Shown here: positions 1 through 6,936 of the stretch, one piece after another
Numbering within the stretch: the first letter of the stretch is position 1
Layout: each line of letters starts with the position of its first letter
Source: Chloroflexota bacterium
GTDB taxonomy: Bacteria > Chloroflexota > UBA6077
NCBI GenBank assembly: GCA_021806765.1
Contig: JAJZQR010000001.1
Location: forward strand, 15,728 to 79,727
Length of the DNA stretch: 64,000 nt
Direction: 5' to 3'
The notes under the pieces: model-generated
Databases searched by the model: none
Seen by the model: only the letters and a program-made list of their open reading frames with translations
Told to the model about the DNA's origin: nothing
Position numbers and translations under genes: made by a program

Positions 1-79
1 ACTGATGGCTGAGCACAACGAAAGTGAACAGCAGCAGGGCAGAAAGAATCAGCAGCCAGACAGACAGTATGAACCGCAC
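1..79 (-). CDS. Partial membrane protein, N-terminus only (runs off left edge)
   Basis: A GTG start at 79 is preceded by a GGAGGGAG ribosome site eight bases upstream. The 26 visible residues begin MRFILSVWLLILSALLLF and form a single uncleaved-looking hydrophobic segment, so the product is a membrane-anchored or secreted protein. Sensor kinases and penicillin-binding proteins often start this way, but nothing visible identifies the family. The reading frame is open to the window edge. The 185 bases between this start and the nitroreductase stop would hold its promoter; I see no convincing -35/-10 pair there. Confidence 0.45.
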   Translation of the reverse strand, partial: MRFILSVWLLILSALLLFTFVVLSHQ

Positions 80-264
80 AGGGCTAACTCCCTCCGTATG
101 CGGATCTCGACGGTGAAGCGGCGAGGTCCTGGCGCGATCCCTCCGCCCGGCCTCTGCTGCATCATGGACTCGAGCAGCTCTCCGGCCACGTCCCCTTCGA
201 CACACCCCACACGGAGCGGCTCCACTCGAATTATATCATCGGGTAATGAATGTCGCTAGCGGGT

Positions 265-909
265 TTACTCGATTACGCGCACCACCTCTTCCAGCGGTTT
301 CCGTGCACCGGGCGCCGGGGCTTCGGCAGGGTAACCCACCGGCACCAGGGCGAACAGCTCTACATCGCTGGGGACCTCCAACATCCGCTCGATCTCCCGC
401 CTCGCCAGCATGGGGCCCGCCATCCAACAAGCACCCAGACCCAGGCTGTGGAGCGCCAGCAACAGGTAGCCGGTGGCCCCGGCGATGGTTTGAATCCTGG
501 AGCTGATCTCCTCACGGTTGGCTATCATCTCCCGAGCCGACGCGTCCGTCTGACCCCTGCGGCGCAACACCTTGTCCGCCGCACTCTGGTACCCGCCCAT
601 GGCCACCGCTATGACGGCCGGCGCCTTCCGGAAGAAAGCCGCGCTCGCCCTGTAACGAGCGAAGGTCTGGCCGAACTCCGCCGCCTCCGGCCAACTCGCC
701 ATCAAATCCACCTTGGCCTGAACAGAGTCGGCTATCCAATCGATAATCCGTGGATTCTTCACGACGAAGAACTTCCAGGGCTGATAGTTGCCGCCATTGG
801 GGGCCCAGGCGGCCAGGCTTATGGCTTCCAGGATGAGGTCGGTGGGGACCTCTCTATCCTGGTACTGGCGAATGGATCTCCTGGTCTTGATAGCCTCTTC
901 CAGCTCCAC
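265..909 (-). CDS. Nitroreductase family FMN flavoprotein
   Basis: The 214-residue product starts with the family signature EEAIKTRRSIRQY (FMN phosphate-binding Arg/Ser cluster) and contains AAWAPNGGNYQPWKFFVV, the second FMN-binding segment; near the C-terminus GLGACWMAG and the LVPVGYPAEAP motif complete the fold. Members reduce nitro compounds, quinones or flavins with NAD(P)H and are cytoplasmic dimers. Start chosen at GTG 909 because AGGAGGAG lies four bases upstream; the open frame extends further but without homology. The gene is divergent from the marR-efflux pair, a common arrangement for drug or redox-stress loci. The physiological substrate cannot be told from sequence. Confidence 0.85.
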   Translation of the reverse strand: MELEEAIKTRRSIRQYQDREVPTDLILEAISLAAWAPNGGNYQPWKFFVVKNPRIIDWIADSVQAKVDLMASWPEAAEFGQTFARYRASAAFFRKAPAVIAVAMGGYQSAADKVLRRRGQTDASAREMIANREEISSRIQTIAGATGYLLLALHSLGLGACWMAGPMLARREIERMLEVPSDVELFALVPVGYPAEAPAPGARKPLEEVVRVIE

Positions 910-1046
910 AGATACTCCTCCTGCGATAGTCTGATGAGTCGAGGTTCGAGGGAGGCCACGGGCCGCGGACGTGACCCGCCCCCTGAGTCCCTCTATGATA
1001 GCCCCGTTCAGGGGAAAGGGGCAATGGCCGCTACCCCTGGTAGAAT

Positions 1047-1092
1047 AGTGGCCATCTGCCACTTGCCCGTAGCTTCGCTCAAGGGATATACT
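1047..1092 (+). promoter_or_regulatory. Promoter with overlapping palindrome, likely MarR operator
   Basis: TTGCCC at 1063-1068 and TATACT at 1087-1092, spaced 18 bp, make a plausible housekeeping promoter for the marR-MFS operon. A perfect 6-bp inverted repeat with five-base centre (AGTGGC CATCT GCCACT, 1047-1063) abuts the -35 box, the expected place for autorepression by a MarR dimer. The assignment is inference from position and symmetry. Confidence 0.45.
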
Positions 1093-1108
1093 TAGCCCCC
1101 CTGATAAT

Positions 1109-1609
1109 ATGGACGCAAACTTAGCTGGCCCAGAAGAGAACAGACAGAGAGATAGGGCAGCCGCGCAACTGCTGGAGGCAGTACCGCGCCTTCGGCGGCT
1201 CATATCGGCAGCGGCCCAGGCCGACGACAGTACCGGCACCCTCACCCTGACCCAACTCCGGGTCCTCGGGCGGCTAGTCCAGGGGCTCCAACTGCCCAGC
1301 GAGCTTGCCCGGGCGCTGGAGATCACACCGGCTACTGCCAGCGAGATAGTCGACCTGCTGGTGCGGCGGGGACTCGTCGAGCGGCACAGCCAGCCGGGCG
1401 ACCGGCGGCGTACCCCTCTCGTGGTTACCTCTGCAGGTCTGGCCCGGTGGGAAGCAGCCATGGCCAGAGCGTTGGAGGCCCTGAAACATCTGCTGGCCGG
1501 CATGGACCACGCCCATCTAGCGGCCTTCCAGGATGGTCTGGAGGCGTTGCTGGGGCTGCTCGGCGAGCGAGCGCCGCAAGCGGGCGGCAGGAGCGAGAAT
1601 GGGCACTGA
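1109..1609 (+). CDS. MarR family winged-helix transcriptional regulator
   Basis: The 166-residue protein has the MarR layout: N-terminal dimerisation helices, then a winged helix at about residues 68-112 with recognition helix ITPATASEIVDLLVRRGLV and wing QPGDRRRTPLVVT, then C-terminal dimerisation helices. It probably represses its own operon and the adjacent efflux gene, released by a phenolic or drug-like ligand. No Shine-Dalgarno precedes the ATG; with the promoter -10 only 17 bases upstream the message is nearly leaderless. The stop overlaps the MFS start, so the two genes are translationally coupled. Confidence 0.85.
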   Translation: MDANLAGPEENRQRDRAAAQLLEAVPRLRRLISAAAQADDSTGTLTLTQLRVLGRLVQGLQLPSELARALEITPATASEIVDLLVRRGLVERHSQPGDRRRTPLVVTSAGLARWEAAMARALEALKHLLAGMDHAHLAAFQDGLEALLGLLGERAPQAGGRSENGH

Positions 1610-2915
1610 AAGCTGGCAACGGAACCTGGCAGCCCTCTGGATCGCCCAGACGCTGACCATGGTAGCCTTCAGCTTCGTTTTCCCCTTCATCCCCCTCTTC
1701 GTCCAGAGCCTGGGAGTGCCGGATCCGGTTGAGGCCGCCGAATGGGCGGGGGCTATTGCGGCGGCAGCCGCCATCTCCATGTCCGTGACCCAGCCGATTT
1801 GGGGGAATGTGGCCGACCGGTGGGGGCGGAGACCCATGGTGATCCGGTCCATGGTGGGTGGAGCTTTCATCGTCTCCGTGATGGGACTGGCTACCTCTCC
1901 CCAGCAGCTGCTGATAACCCGCTTTGTTCAAGGCACCCTTACTGGAACGGTGGCCGCATCCAACGCGCTGGTCGCCACTTCGACGCCCAAGCATCGGCTG
2001 GGATTCGCCCTGGGGGTGATGCAGGTAGCCGTCTTCCTGGGAAGCTCCGTGGGCCCCCTCTTGGGCGGGGTACTCGCTGACGCCTTCGGCTACCGCACGC
2101 CGTTCTGCGTCGCGGGCGCACTCATGCTGGTTGGTGCTGGCATCGTGCTCCTCTTCGTGCAGGAGGACTTCACTCCCCCTCCGACCGGGACCCCCCGCAG
2201 GGGCGTGCTGGCCGAGAGCCGTTCGATGCTGGCCATGACCATATTCCCCATCCTGCTCGGGGTTACCTTCCTGATCCAATTCGGCGGCACCATCATCAGC
2301 CCCGTGCTGAGCCTCTTCATCGAGGAGTTGGGCGGGGCAGCCGACGCCGCGACGTCAGCCGGCCTGGTCCTGGCGGCAACGGGCGTGGTGAGCGCCGTCT
2401 CGGCCCTGCTCCTCGGGCGAGTGAGCGACCGGCTAGGTCACCGAAGGATCCTGATAGTATGTCTGCTGGGGGCTTCGATCTCCTACTTTCCCCAGACTCT
2501 GGTAGACCAGGTCTGGCAACTGCTGCTGCTGCGGATGCTGCTGGGGCTCTTCCTGGGTGGTCTGATGCCCAGCGCCAACGCTCTGTTGGCCGGATTGGTG
2601 CCCCGGGAGCGGAGGGGTGCAGCCTTCGGACTGGCCGCCACGGCGACCTCCATGGCCAATGCTGCGGGCCCCCTTTCCGGTGCCTTCATCGCTTCCTACT
2701 GGGGGATGAGGTCGGTCTTCCTGGCCACCGGGGTCCTCTTCGCCCTGGCCTTCGGGTGGGTCAGCTGGGGTCTCAGCCGCCACCCGATTCCACGAACCAG
2801 GCCTGAGCGGGAGGCTCCTGTCTCCAAATCCGAGGACATCCCCGCCCCCAACCCAACCGGCGGCGGCTTATCCACTGTCGAAGCCTCCGTGGCGAAGGGC
2901 GATCTCCCCGAATAG
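1599..2915 (+). CDS. MFS drug-efflux transporter (DHA1-like)
   Basis: A 438-residue integral membrane protein with about twelve hydrophobic segments in two homologous halves. MFS signatures are visible: GNVADRWGRRPMVI between helices 2 and 3 and its second-half counterpart GRVSDRLGHRRIL. The helix-5 region LGSSVGPLLGGVLAD resembles motif C of proton antiporters, which supports export rather than import. The start is ATG 1599, inside the marR 3' end, with GGAG eight bases upstream; the ORF is open further upstream without homology. Co-transcription with a MarR regulator suggests inducible efflux of a toxic compound. The polar, Pro-rich C-terminal tail of about 45 residues is probably cytoplasmic. 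Confidence 0.85.
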   Translation: MGTESWQRNLAALWIAQTLTMVAFSFVFPFIPLFVQSLGVPDPVEAAEWAGAIAAAAAISMSVTQPIWGNVADRWGRRPMVIRSMVGGAFIVSVMGLATSPQQLLITRFVQGTLTGTVAASNALVATSTPKHRLGFALGVMQVAVFLGSSVGPLLGGVLADAFGYRTPFCVAGALMLVGAGIVLLFVQEDFTPPPTGTPRRGVLAESRSMLAMTIFPILLGVTFLIQFGGTIISPVLSLFIEELGGAADAATSAGLVLAATGVVSAVSALLLGRVSDRLGHRRILIVCLLGASISYFPQTLVDQVWQLLLLRMLLGLFLGGLMPSANALLAGLVPRERRGAAFGLAATATSMANAAGPLSGAFIASYWGMRSVFLATGVLFALAFGWVSWGLSRHPIPRTRPEREAPVSKSEDIPAPNPTGGGLSTVEASVAKGDLPE

Positions 2916-2952
2916 CGCCCGCCGAAGAACGGACCAAAGGACCGGGCCGCAA

Positions 2953-2981
2953 TTGACTATGGACCCGGCAAAACGTATAAT
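2953..2981 (+). promoter_or_regulatory. Promoter of tRNA-Gly
   Basis: TTGACT (2953-2958) and a perfect TATAAT (2976-2981) with a 17-bp spacer end 18 bases before the tRNA 5' end. This is the best match to a housekeeping promoter in the window. Confidence 0.8.
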
Positions 2982-2999
2982 TTGACAAGAGTTGCTTAT

Positions 3000-3073
3000 G
3001 CGGGAGTAACTCAGTCTGGTAGAGTGTCTGCCTTCCAAGCAGATTGTCGCGGGTTCGAGTCCCGTCTCCCGCT
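3000..3073 (+). tRNA. tRNA-Gly (anticodon TCC)
   Basis: Acceptor GCGGGAG pairs with CTCCCGC; D stem ACTC/GAGT; anticodon arm TCTGC-CTTCCAA-GCAGA with anticodon TCC; T arm GCGGG-TTCGAGT-CCCGT. The discriminator is T. It reads GGA (and by wobble GGG). The tyrosine recombinase gene starts 162 bases downstream on the same strand, so the tRNA 3' end is the probable attachment site of the element that follows. Confidence 0.95.
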
Positions 3074-3079
3074 CCCAAG

Positions 3080-3117
3080 TCCGGTTTGGCCTAGAGCCAG
3101 GCCGGATTTCTCTTTCT
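3080..3117 (+). terminator. Rho-independent terminator after tRNA-Gly
   Basis: An 11-bp stem with two G-T wobbles (TCCGG...CCGGA outer, TTTGGC/GCCAGG inner, loop CTAGA) is followed by the T-rich stretch TTTCTCTTTCT. Confidence 0.6.
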
Positions 3118-3235
3118 CCGGCCACCTGAAAAGGGCTCCACGACAATCTAATTTTCGCTCCTCCGGGCGCGGCGCGACGACCTGACAAATTCTTGCCTGT
3201 GGGGCAATAGCCACGGGCAGCAGGAGGTCGCGACA

Positions 3236-4459
3236 ATGGGGAGAAACAACCGCATCCGATGGGAGGACATGGACAAGAGCAAGTCCGACATCCAAGTCGC
3301 CCTCGCAGCCATCCAACAAGCCAAAGCCTTGAAGTCAGCCCGCACCCAGCAGTGGTACCAGAGCAACATCACCACCTTCCGCGGCTGGCTGGTCGAGGCC
3401 GGCTACCCGACGACCCTGTCCAACATCACGGCGGATATGGTGCGGGGCTTCCTGGCCGAGGAGGCCTCCAGACGGTTCAAGGTGGCCTACCGCAGGCGCA
3501 AGACCATCGAGACCGGCGAGTACGAGCGCTATCGAGTGGAGCTACCTGGCCGCCTGTCCGAACACTCATTGAACACCAAGATCCGATGCTTGCGCTCCTT
3601 CGGCCGCTGGCTGGTGCGCGAGAAGTGGATCGCCGACAGCCCCTTCGAGGGGTTGGAGCTGGCCGGCGCGCCGAAGCTGCGGAAGAAGGTGCTCTCCGAG
3701 GACGAGATCAACCGACTCTTCTCGATGTTCAACGACAAGACCGACATCGGCGCCCGCGACAAGGCCATCCTGTGGCTCTTCCTCGACACTGGCATCCGGC
3801 TGTCCGAGCTGGCGACCCTCACCCTCGACAGCATCAACCTCACCGATGAGAACGACGGACCCTGGGTCCAAGTGATCGGCAAAGACAGAAAGGAGCGCCG
3901 TATCGGACTCTCCGCAGGAGCCTGCAACGCCGTCCGGCACTACGTGGAGTTCTTCCGGCCGGAGTGCCTCCGCTACGCGCCGAAGCGCTCTCGCGAGTTG
4001 GAGGCCCGCGGTATCAAGCTCGTCGAAACGCCTCTCTTCTTGACCGTCGAGGTCCGCGGGATTGACCGCTCCTGTGGCCAGCAGCTTCTGCCCAACGCCA
4101 TTCAGCTCATCATCGTTCGCCTGGGGCAGCGAGCCGGCATCCGCGGGCTGAGCTGCCATACCTTCCGGCGTACCTTCGCGACCCAGAATCTGGAGCTAGG
4201 TGCGAGTCCCCTGGACATCATGTGGGATCTGGGGCACTCCAGCTTGACCATGACCAACTACTACGCCAGCCTGGCCGATCAGAACCGGATGCGTCGCCAC
4301 CGCCAGTTCTCCTACATGGAGCGGATGGCGAGAAATATCGCACCGGACCCCAGCCGACGAACGAAAGGGCAACAGGATGCCGAACCGCCGGAGTCCTCGC
4401 GACGGCTGCCGGTCGAGCGGGAGCAGAAGGAGGCAAGGCAGAGGTTGAGGGTAGTGTAG
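3236..4459 (+). CDS. Tyrosine recombinase / integrase
   Basis: A 407-residue phage-type integrase. Residues about 20-140 form the SAM-like core-binding domain; the catalytic domain carries the R in DTGIRLSEL (near 188), the HxxR pair in CHTFRRTF (about 308/311), the second His in LGHSSLT (about 333) and the nucleophile Tyr in NYYASL (about 342). All catalytic residues are intact. AGGAGG lies eight bases before the ATG. Its position just downstream of tRNA-Gly and facing the conjugation operon indicates it integrates and excises the element by site-specific recombination at the tRNA. A basic, Gln/Glu-rich tail of about 40 residues follows the catalytic core. Confidence 0.9.
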   Translation: MGRNNRIRWEDMDKSKSDIQVALAAIQQAKALKSARTQQWYQSNITTFRGWLVEAGYPTTLSNITADMVRGFLAEEASRRFKVAYRRRKTIETGEYERYRVELPGRLSEHSLNTKIRCLRSFGRWLVREKWIADSPFEGLELAGAPKLRKKVLSEDEINRLFSMFNDKTDIGARDKAILWLFLDTGIRLSELATLTLDSINLTDENDGPWVQVIGKDRKERRIGLSAGACNAVRHYVEFFRPECLRYAPKRSRELEARGIKLVETPLFLTVEVRGIDRSCGQQLLPNAIQLIIVRLGQRAGIRGLSCHTFRRTFATQNLELGASPLDIMWDLGHSSLTMTNYYASLADQNRMRRHRQFSYMERMARNIAPDPSRRTKGQQDAEPPESSRRLPVEREQKEARQRLRVV

Positions 4460-4477
4460 CTGGGCAGGGGGTGGGGG

Positions 4478-4498
4478 GTGGGCAGAGTCAATGCCCAC
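4478..4498 (+). terminator. Hairpin after the integrase
   Basis: GTGGGCA and TGCCCAC form a 7-bp stem with a seven-base loop, embedded in G-rich then C-rich DNA, between the convergent integrase and XRE genes. No long T-tract follows, so it is a weak or bidirectional terminator. Confidence 0.4.
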
Positions 4499-4516
4499 GC
4501 CCCTTCCTTGACGAGG

Positions 4517-4954
4517 TCACCTGACCAGCGGAGCATACCCCGCGGTCACTAGCAGTTGGTCCATCTCTTCCATGGAGAGCTGCATCGCCAGCCCCAGCCG
4601 GATCACCGTGTCGCGGCTGGGATGGCGCTTGTCGGTGCGATCGCCGACGCGGGCATTCAACGGATCACAGGGAAGGTTGACCAGGCGCGACACGTAGCTG
4701 ACGTCCAGCCACGAGCGGCGAGCCAGAGCCGACAGCGACAGCCCCGAGCCACGCAGGTGCCGGTTCAGGCAACCGGTGAACGACTCTTCGTTTGCCGCAG
4801 CTTCACCATCATCTTGCCACCCGGCACCGTTCCGCTGCTGCCGCGCCACGCTCCCCAGAGACCTCACCACCGGTATCCCCCGACTTCTGATCTGACGCTG
4901 TCGACCAACGCGGACGCCTCGCATGTGCACCCGGGTGGCACCATTTCGCCGCAA
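4517..4954 (-). CDS. XRE-family helix-turn-helix regulator
   Basis: The C-terminal 90 residues contain a Cro/CI-type HTH (LSLSALARRSWLDVSYVSRLVN) followed by the typical tail in which PSRDTVIRLGLAM and LSMEEMDQLLVTAGYAPL complete the five-helix domain. The N-terminal 50 residues are Arg-rich and look non-conserved; a later start (ATG 4924 or GTG codons near 4867) is possible and no strong ribosome site decides between them. As the last gene of the conjugation operon and next to int, it probably controls element maintenance or excision. Confidence 0.6.
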   Translation of the reverse strand: MRRNGATRVHMRGVRVGRQRQIRSRGIPVVRSLGSVARQQRNGAGWQDDGEAAANEESFTGCLNRHLRGSGLSLSALARRSWLDVSYVSRLVNLPCDPLNARVGDRTDKRHPSRDTVIRLGLAMQLSMEEMDQLLVTAGYAPLVR

Positions 4955-5046
4955 TTGGCCGGCCGTTTCGGCCCGCCCAGATCGTGGTCCGATGCGCTGC
5001 CGCCATGTCGCTTCACCAGCATCGTATGCATCCTACGCCGCACCAA

Positions 5047-6936
5047 TTACCTGGCCGCTACGCTCGCGCCACCTGGCAGCTGCTCCTGAGCAACTTGGAG
5101 AGAACCTTCCCGCACGCAGTAGCCGGTTTCGCCATGCGGCAGCCAATGGCGACGACGGGTGCTGCCCGGCTCTCGCCAAATGGGGCCGAGCAGGCCACGG
5201 GGGTTGCCCGGATCGAGAAATATGCGCCACTCGCAAGTGAGGAGTAGCGGGATCGCAACTCCACGGCCAACTGCCGCGGCGCAAGCGGCTCGAGCGATCC
5301 GATCCTCCGCCATCCGGTCCTTCGTCACAACCAGGATCGTGGGGAACCCCTCGTAGTCTCGGCTGAAGCTCCCGATGGTCAGGTACTCAAAGTAAGCGGC
5401 GAACTTCTGTAGATAGTCGCGGGCGCTCATGGTGCCCCGGTCGTACTCCAGGAAGAAGCCATAGAGTCGGCCCCCACGCCGGTAGATGCCATACCCGTCG
5501 GGTCGAAGGTGGCGACGGCTGCAGGCGGCAGCATTTCGCCACTCCACCAGCGCCTCGTCGTTTGCGGAAGCGACCGCTCTCCGCGCCGTCTCCATGAGGT
5601 CCACCAAGATCCCATCGACCCCCAGGGCATGGGACAGGTGCGCCACGAGCTGGCGGCGCGAACCTATCGGATTGTCGGGGGTCCCTCCTGCTAGGCCGTT
5701 GTAGCGGACTGCCGCGGCGAGGGGGAGCCCCTGCTGCGCGGCGACCAGCGCCAGGCCCGCCTCAGTAAGTTCGACCAGCTCCAGAGCGCCGAAGTCAGCA
5801 CCGACTTCCTCCGGCCCCAGCAGCCGCATCAGTCCCCGAGCCATCAGGCGGTTCCGTAGCTGGCGGGCCCACTTCACCTGCCAGCCGAGCACGGACGCCA
5901 GCCGCTCTGGTGGCTGAAAGGGGTGCCGGCCGACGAAGTCTAGCAGCGCCCGGTCGGTCGGCGACAGACCGATCGCTGCACGGCCGAGGGTGTTGCCTGC
6001 CCTTAAGGCCGCGGAGGTCATCGACAGCGCATCCCCCACGAGGCATGGAACGCGGCTACAGGGGCGACGGGATCTCAACCGCTCCAGCTGGATGCGGTGT
6101 GAGAGCCCTTCAGCCGGAGGCTGGAAACTCCCCATGAAACGAGCCAACCCCTCGATGCCGCCGGGCAGGTCCTCCCACGTCGCCACGCACACAGGTAGTG
6201 GCGCTTCAAAGCGGGCCCGGCGGGAGTCCTCCAGCATCTGCCCCCAGGCTGCCGCCCGTCGGCGGTCCGTAGTCGCCACGACCAAGGTGGGGAAGCGGCT
6301 GCCCTGGGCGCTCCGAAGGAGGAGAAGACGACCCAGGGTGGTGTGGTAGGCACGCAAGGGGAAGGTCGCCAGGTCCGGTATCAGCAGGAAAGCTGCAGCC
6401 TTCCCCTCCCAGGAGAGCGCCGCGTAGGCTGGCAGTTCGACCCTGGTCGGTGCTTTGAAGGCTGGACGCCGGAAGTGGCGCCGCCAGGGACGCTCCCAGG
6501 CCAGGAGGTTCGGGCCGCCCGGGCGGGAGGCGGCGACGGCCGCCAGCAGCTCATAGCACGCCACGAGCTGTGGAAGCCCGGGAAGGCGGTCGACCAAGTC
6601 GGATCCCCGCAGGTGATTCTTGCGGGCCAGGTGCCCCGGCTCGACCCCCTGATCGAGGGCGATTGTCGCCAACCCGAGGTCGCTGAGGTAGTACAGACGA
6701 GGTGAGTGGCCGGGCCGCAAGGCTGGCTGAAGGACCCCGACGAGCCCGCTCCCGCGGAGTTGCTCCAGACAGCGGTAAACACTGGCACCCCCGCGCAGCC
6801 CGCCGAGCCGCTCGATCACCTTCGCGTGCAGGAGCGGCAGGCGCGCCAGGAGCAGCAAGACGCCGCGCAGGCTGTTCTTGCCGACGAGCCACGCTGTCGC
6901 TTCCCCTGCGTCCCGCCAGTGCGGTCGGCTGTTCAT
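5047..6936 (-). CDS. Replication-relaxation (Replic_Relax-like) protein
   Basis: A 629-residue protein with two winged-helix-like blocks: one at about residues 20-120 (ARLPLLHAKVIERLGG, RGGASVYRCLEQLRGSGLV) and a second near 325-390 (RHPFQPPERLASVLGW, KWARQLRNRLMARGLM). The stretch FFLEYDRGTMSARDYLQKF near residue 500 is the hallmark of the Replic_Relax family, which accompanies plasmid and ICE transfer ATPases in Gram-positives and relatives. I infer a role in origin recognition or relaxosome function. Its start overlaps the stop of the upstream ATPase gene by 4 bp (ATGA), so the two are translationally coupled. Confidence 0.65.
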   Translation of the reverse strand: MNSRPHWRDAGEATAWLVGKNSLRGVLLLLARLPLLHAKVIERLGGLRGGASVYRCLEQLRGSGLVGVLQPALRPGHSPRLYYLSDLGLATIALDQGVEPGHLARKNHLRGSDLVDRLPGLPQLVACYELLAAVAASRPGGPNLLAWERPWRRHFRRPAFKAPTRVELPAYAALSWEGKAAAFLLIPDLATFPLRAYHTTLGRLLLLRSAQGSRFPTLVVATTDRRRAAAWGQMLEDSRRARFEAPLPVCVATWEDLPGGIEGLARFMGSFQPPAEGLSHRIQLERLRSRRPCSRVPCLVGDALSMTSAALRAGNTLGRAAIGLSPTDRALLDFVGRHPFQPPERLASVLGWQVKWARQLRNRLMARGLMRLLGPEEVGADFGALELVELTEAGLALVAAQQGLPLAAAVRYNGLAGGTPDNPIGSRRQLVAHLSHALGVDGILVDLMETARRAVASANDEALVEWRNAAACSRRHLRPDGYGIYRRGGRLYGFFLEYDRGTMSARDYLQKFAAYFEYLTIGSFSRDYEGFPTILVVTKDRMAEDRIARAACAAAVGRGVAIPLLLTCEWRIFLDPGNPRGLLGPIWREPGSTRRRHWLPHGETGYCVREGSLQVAQEQLPGGASVAAR

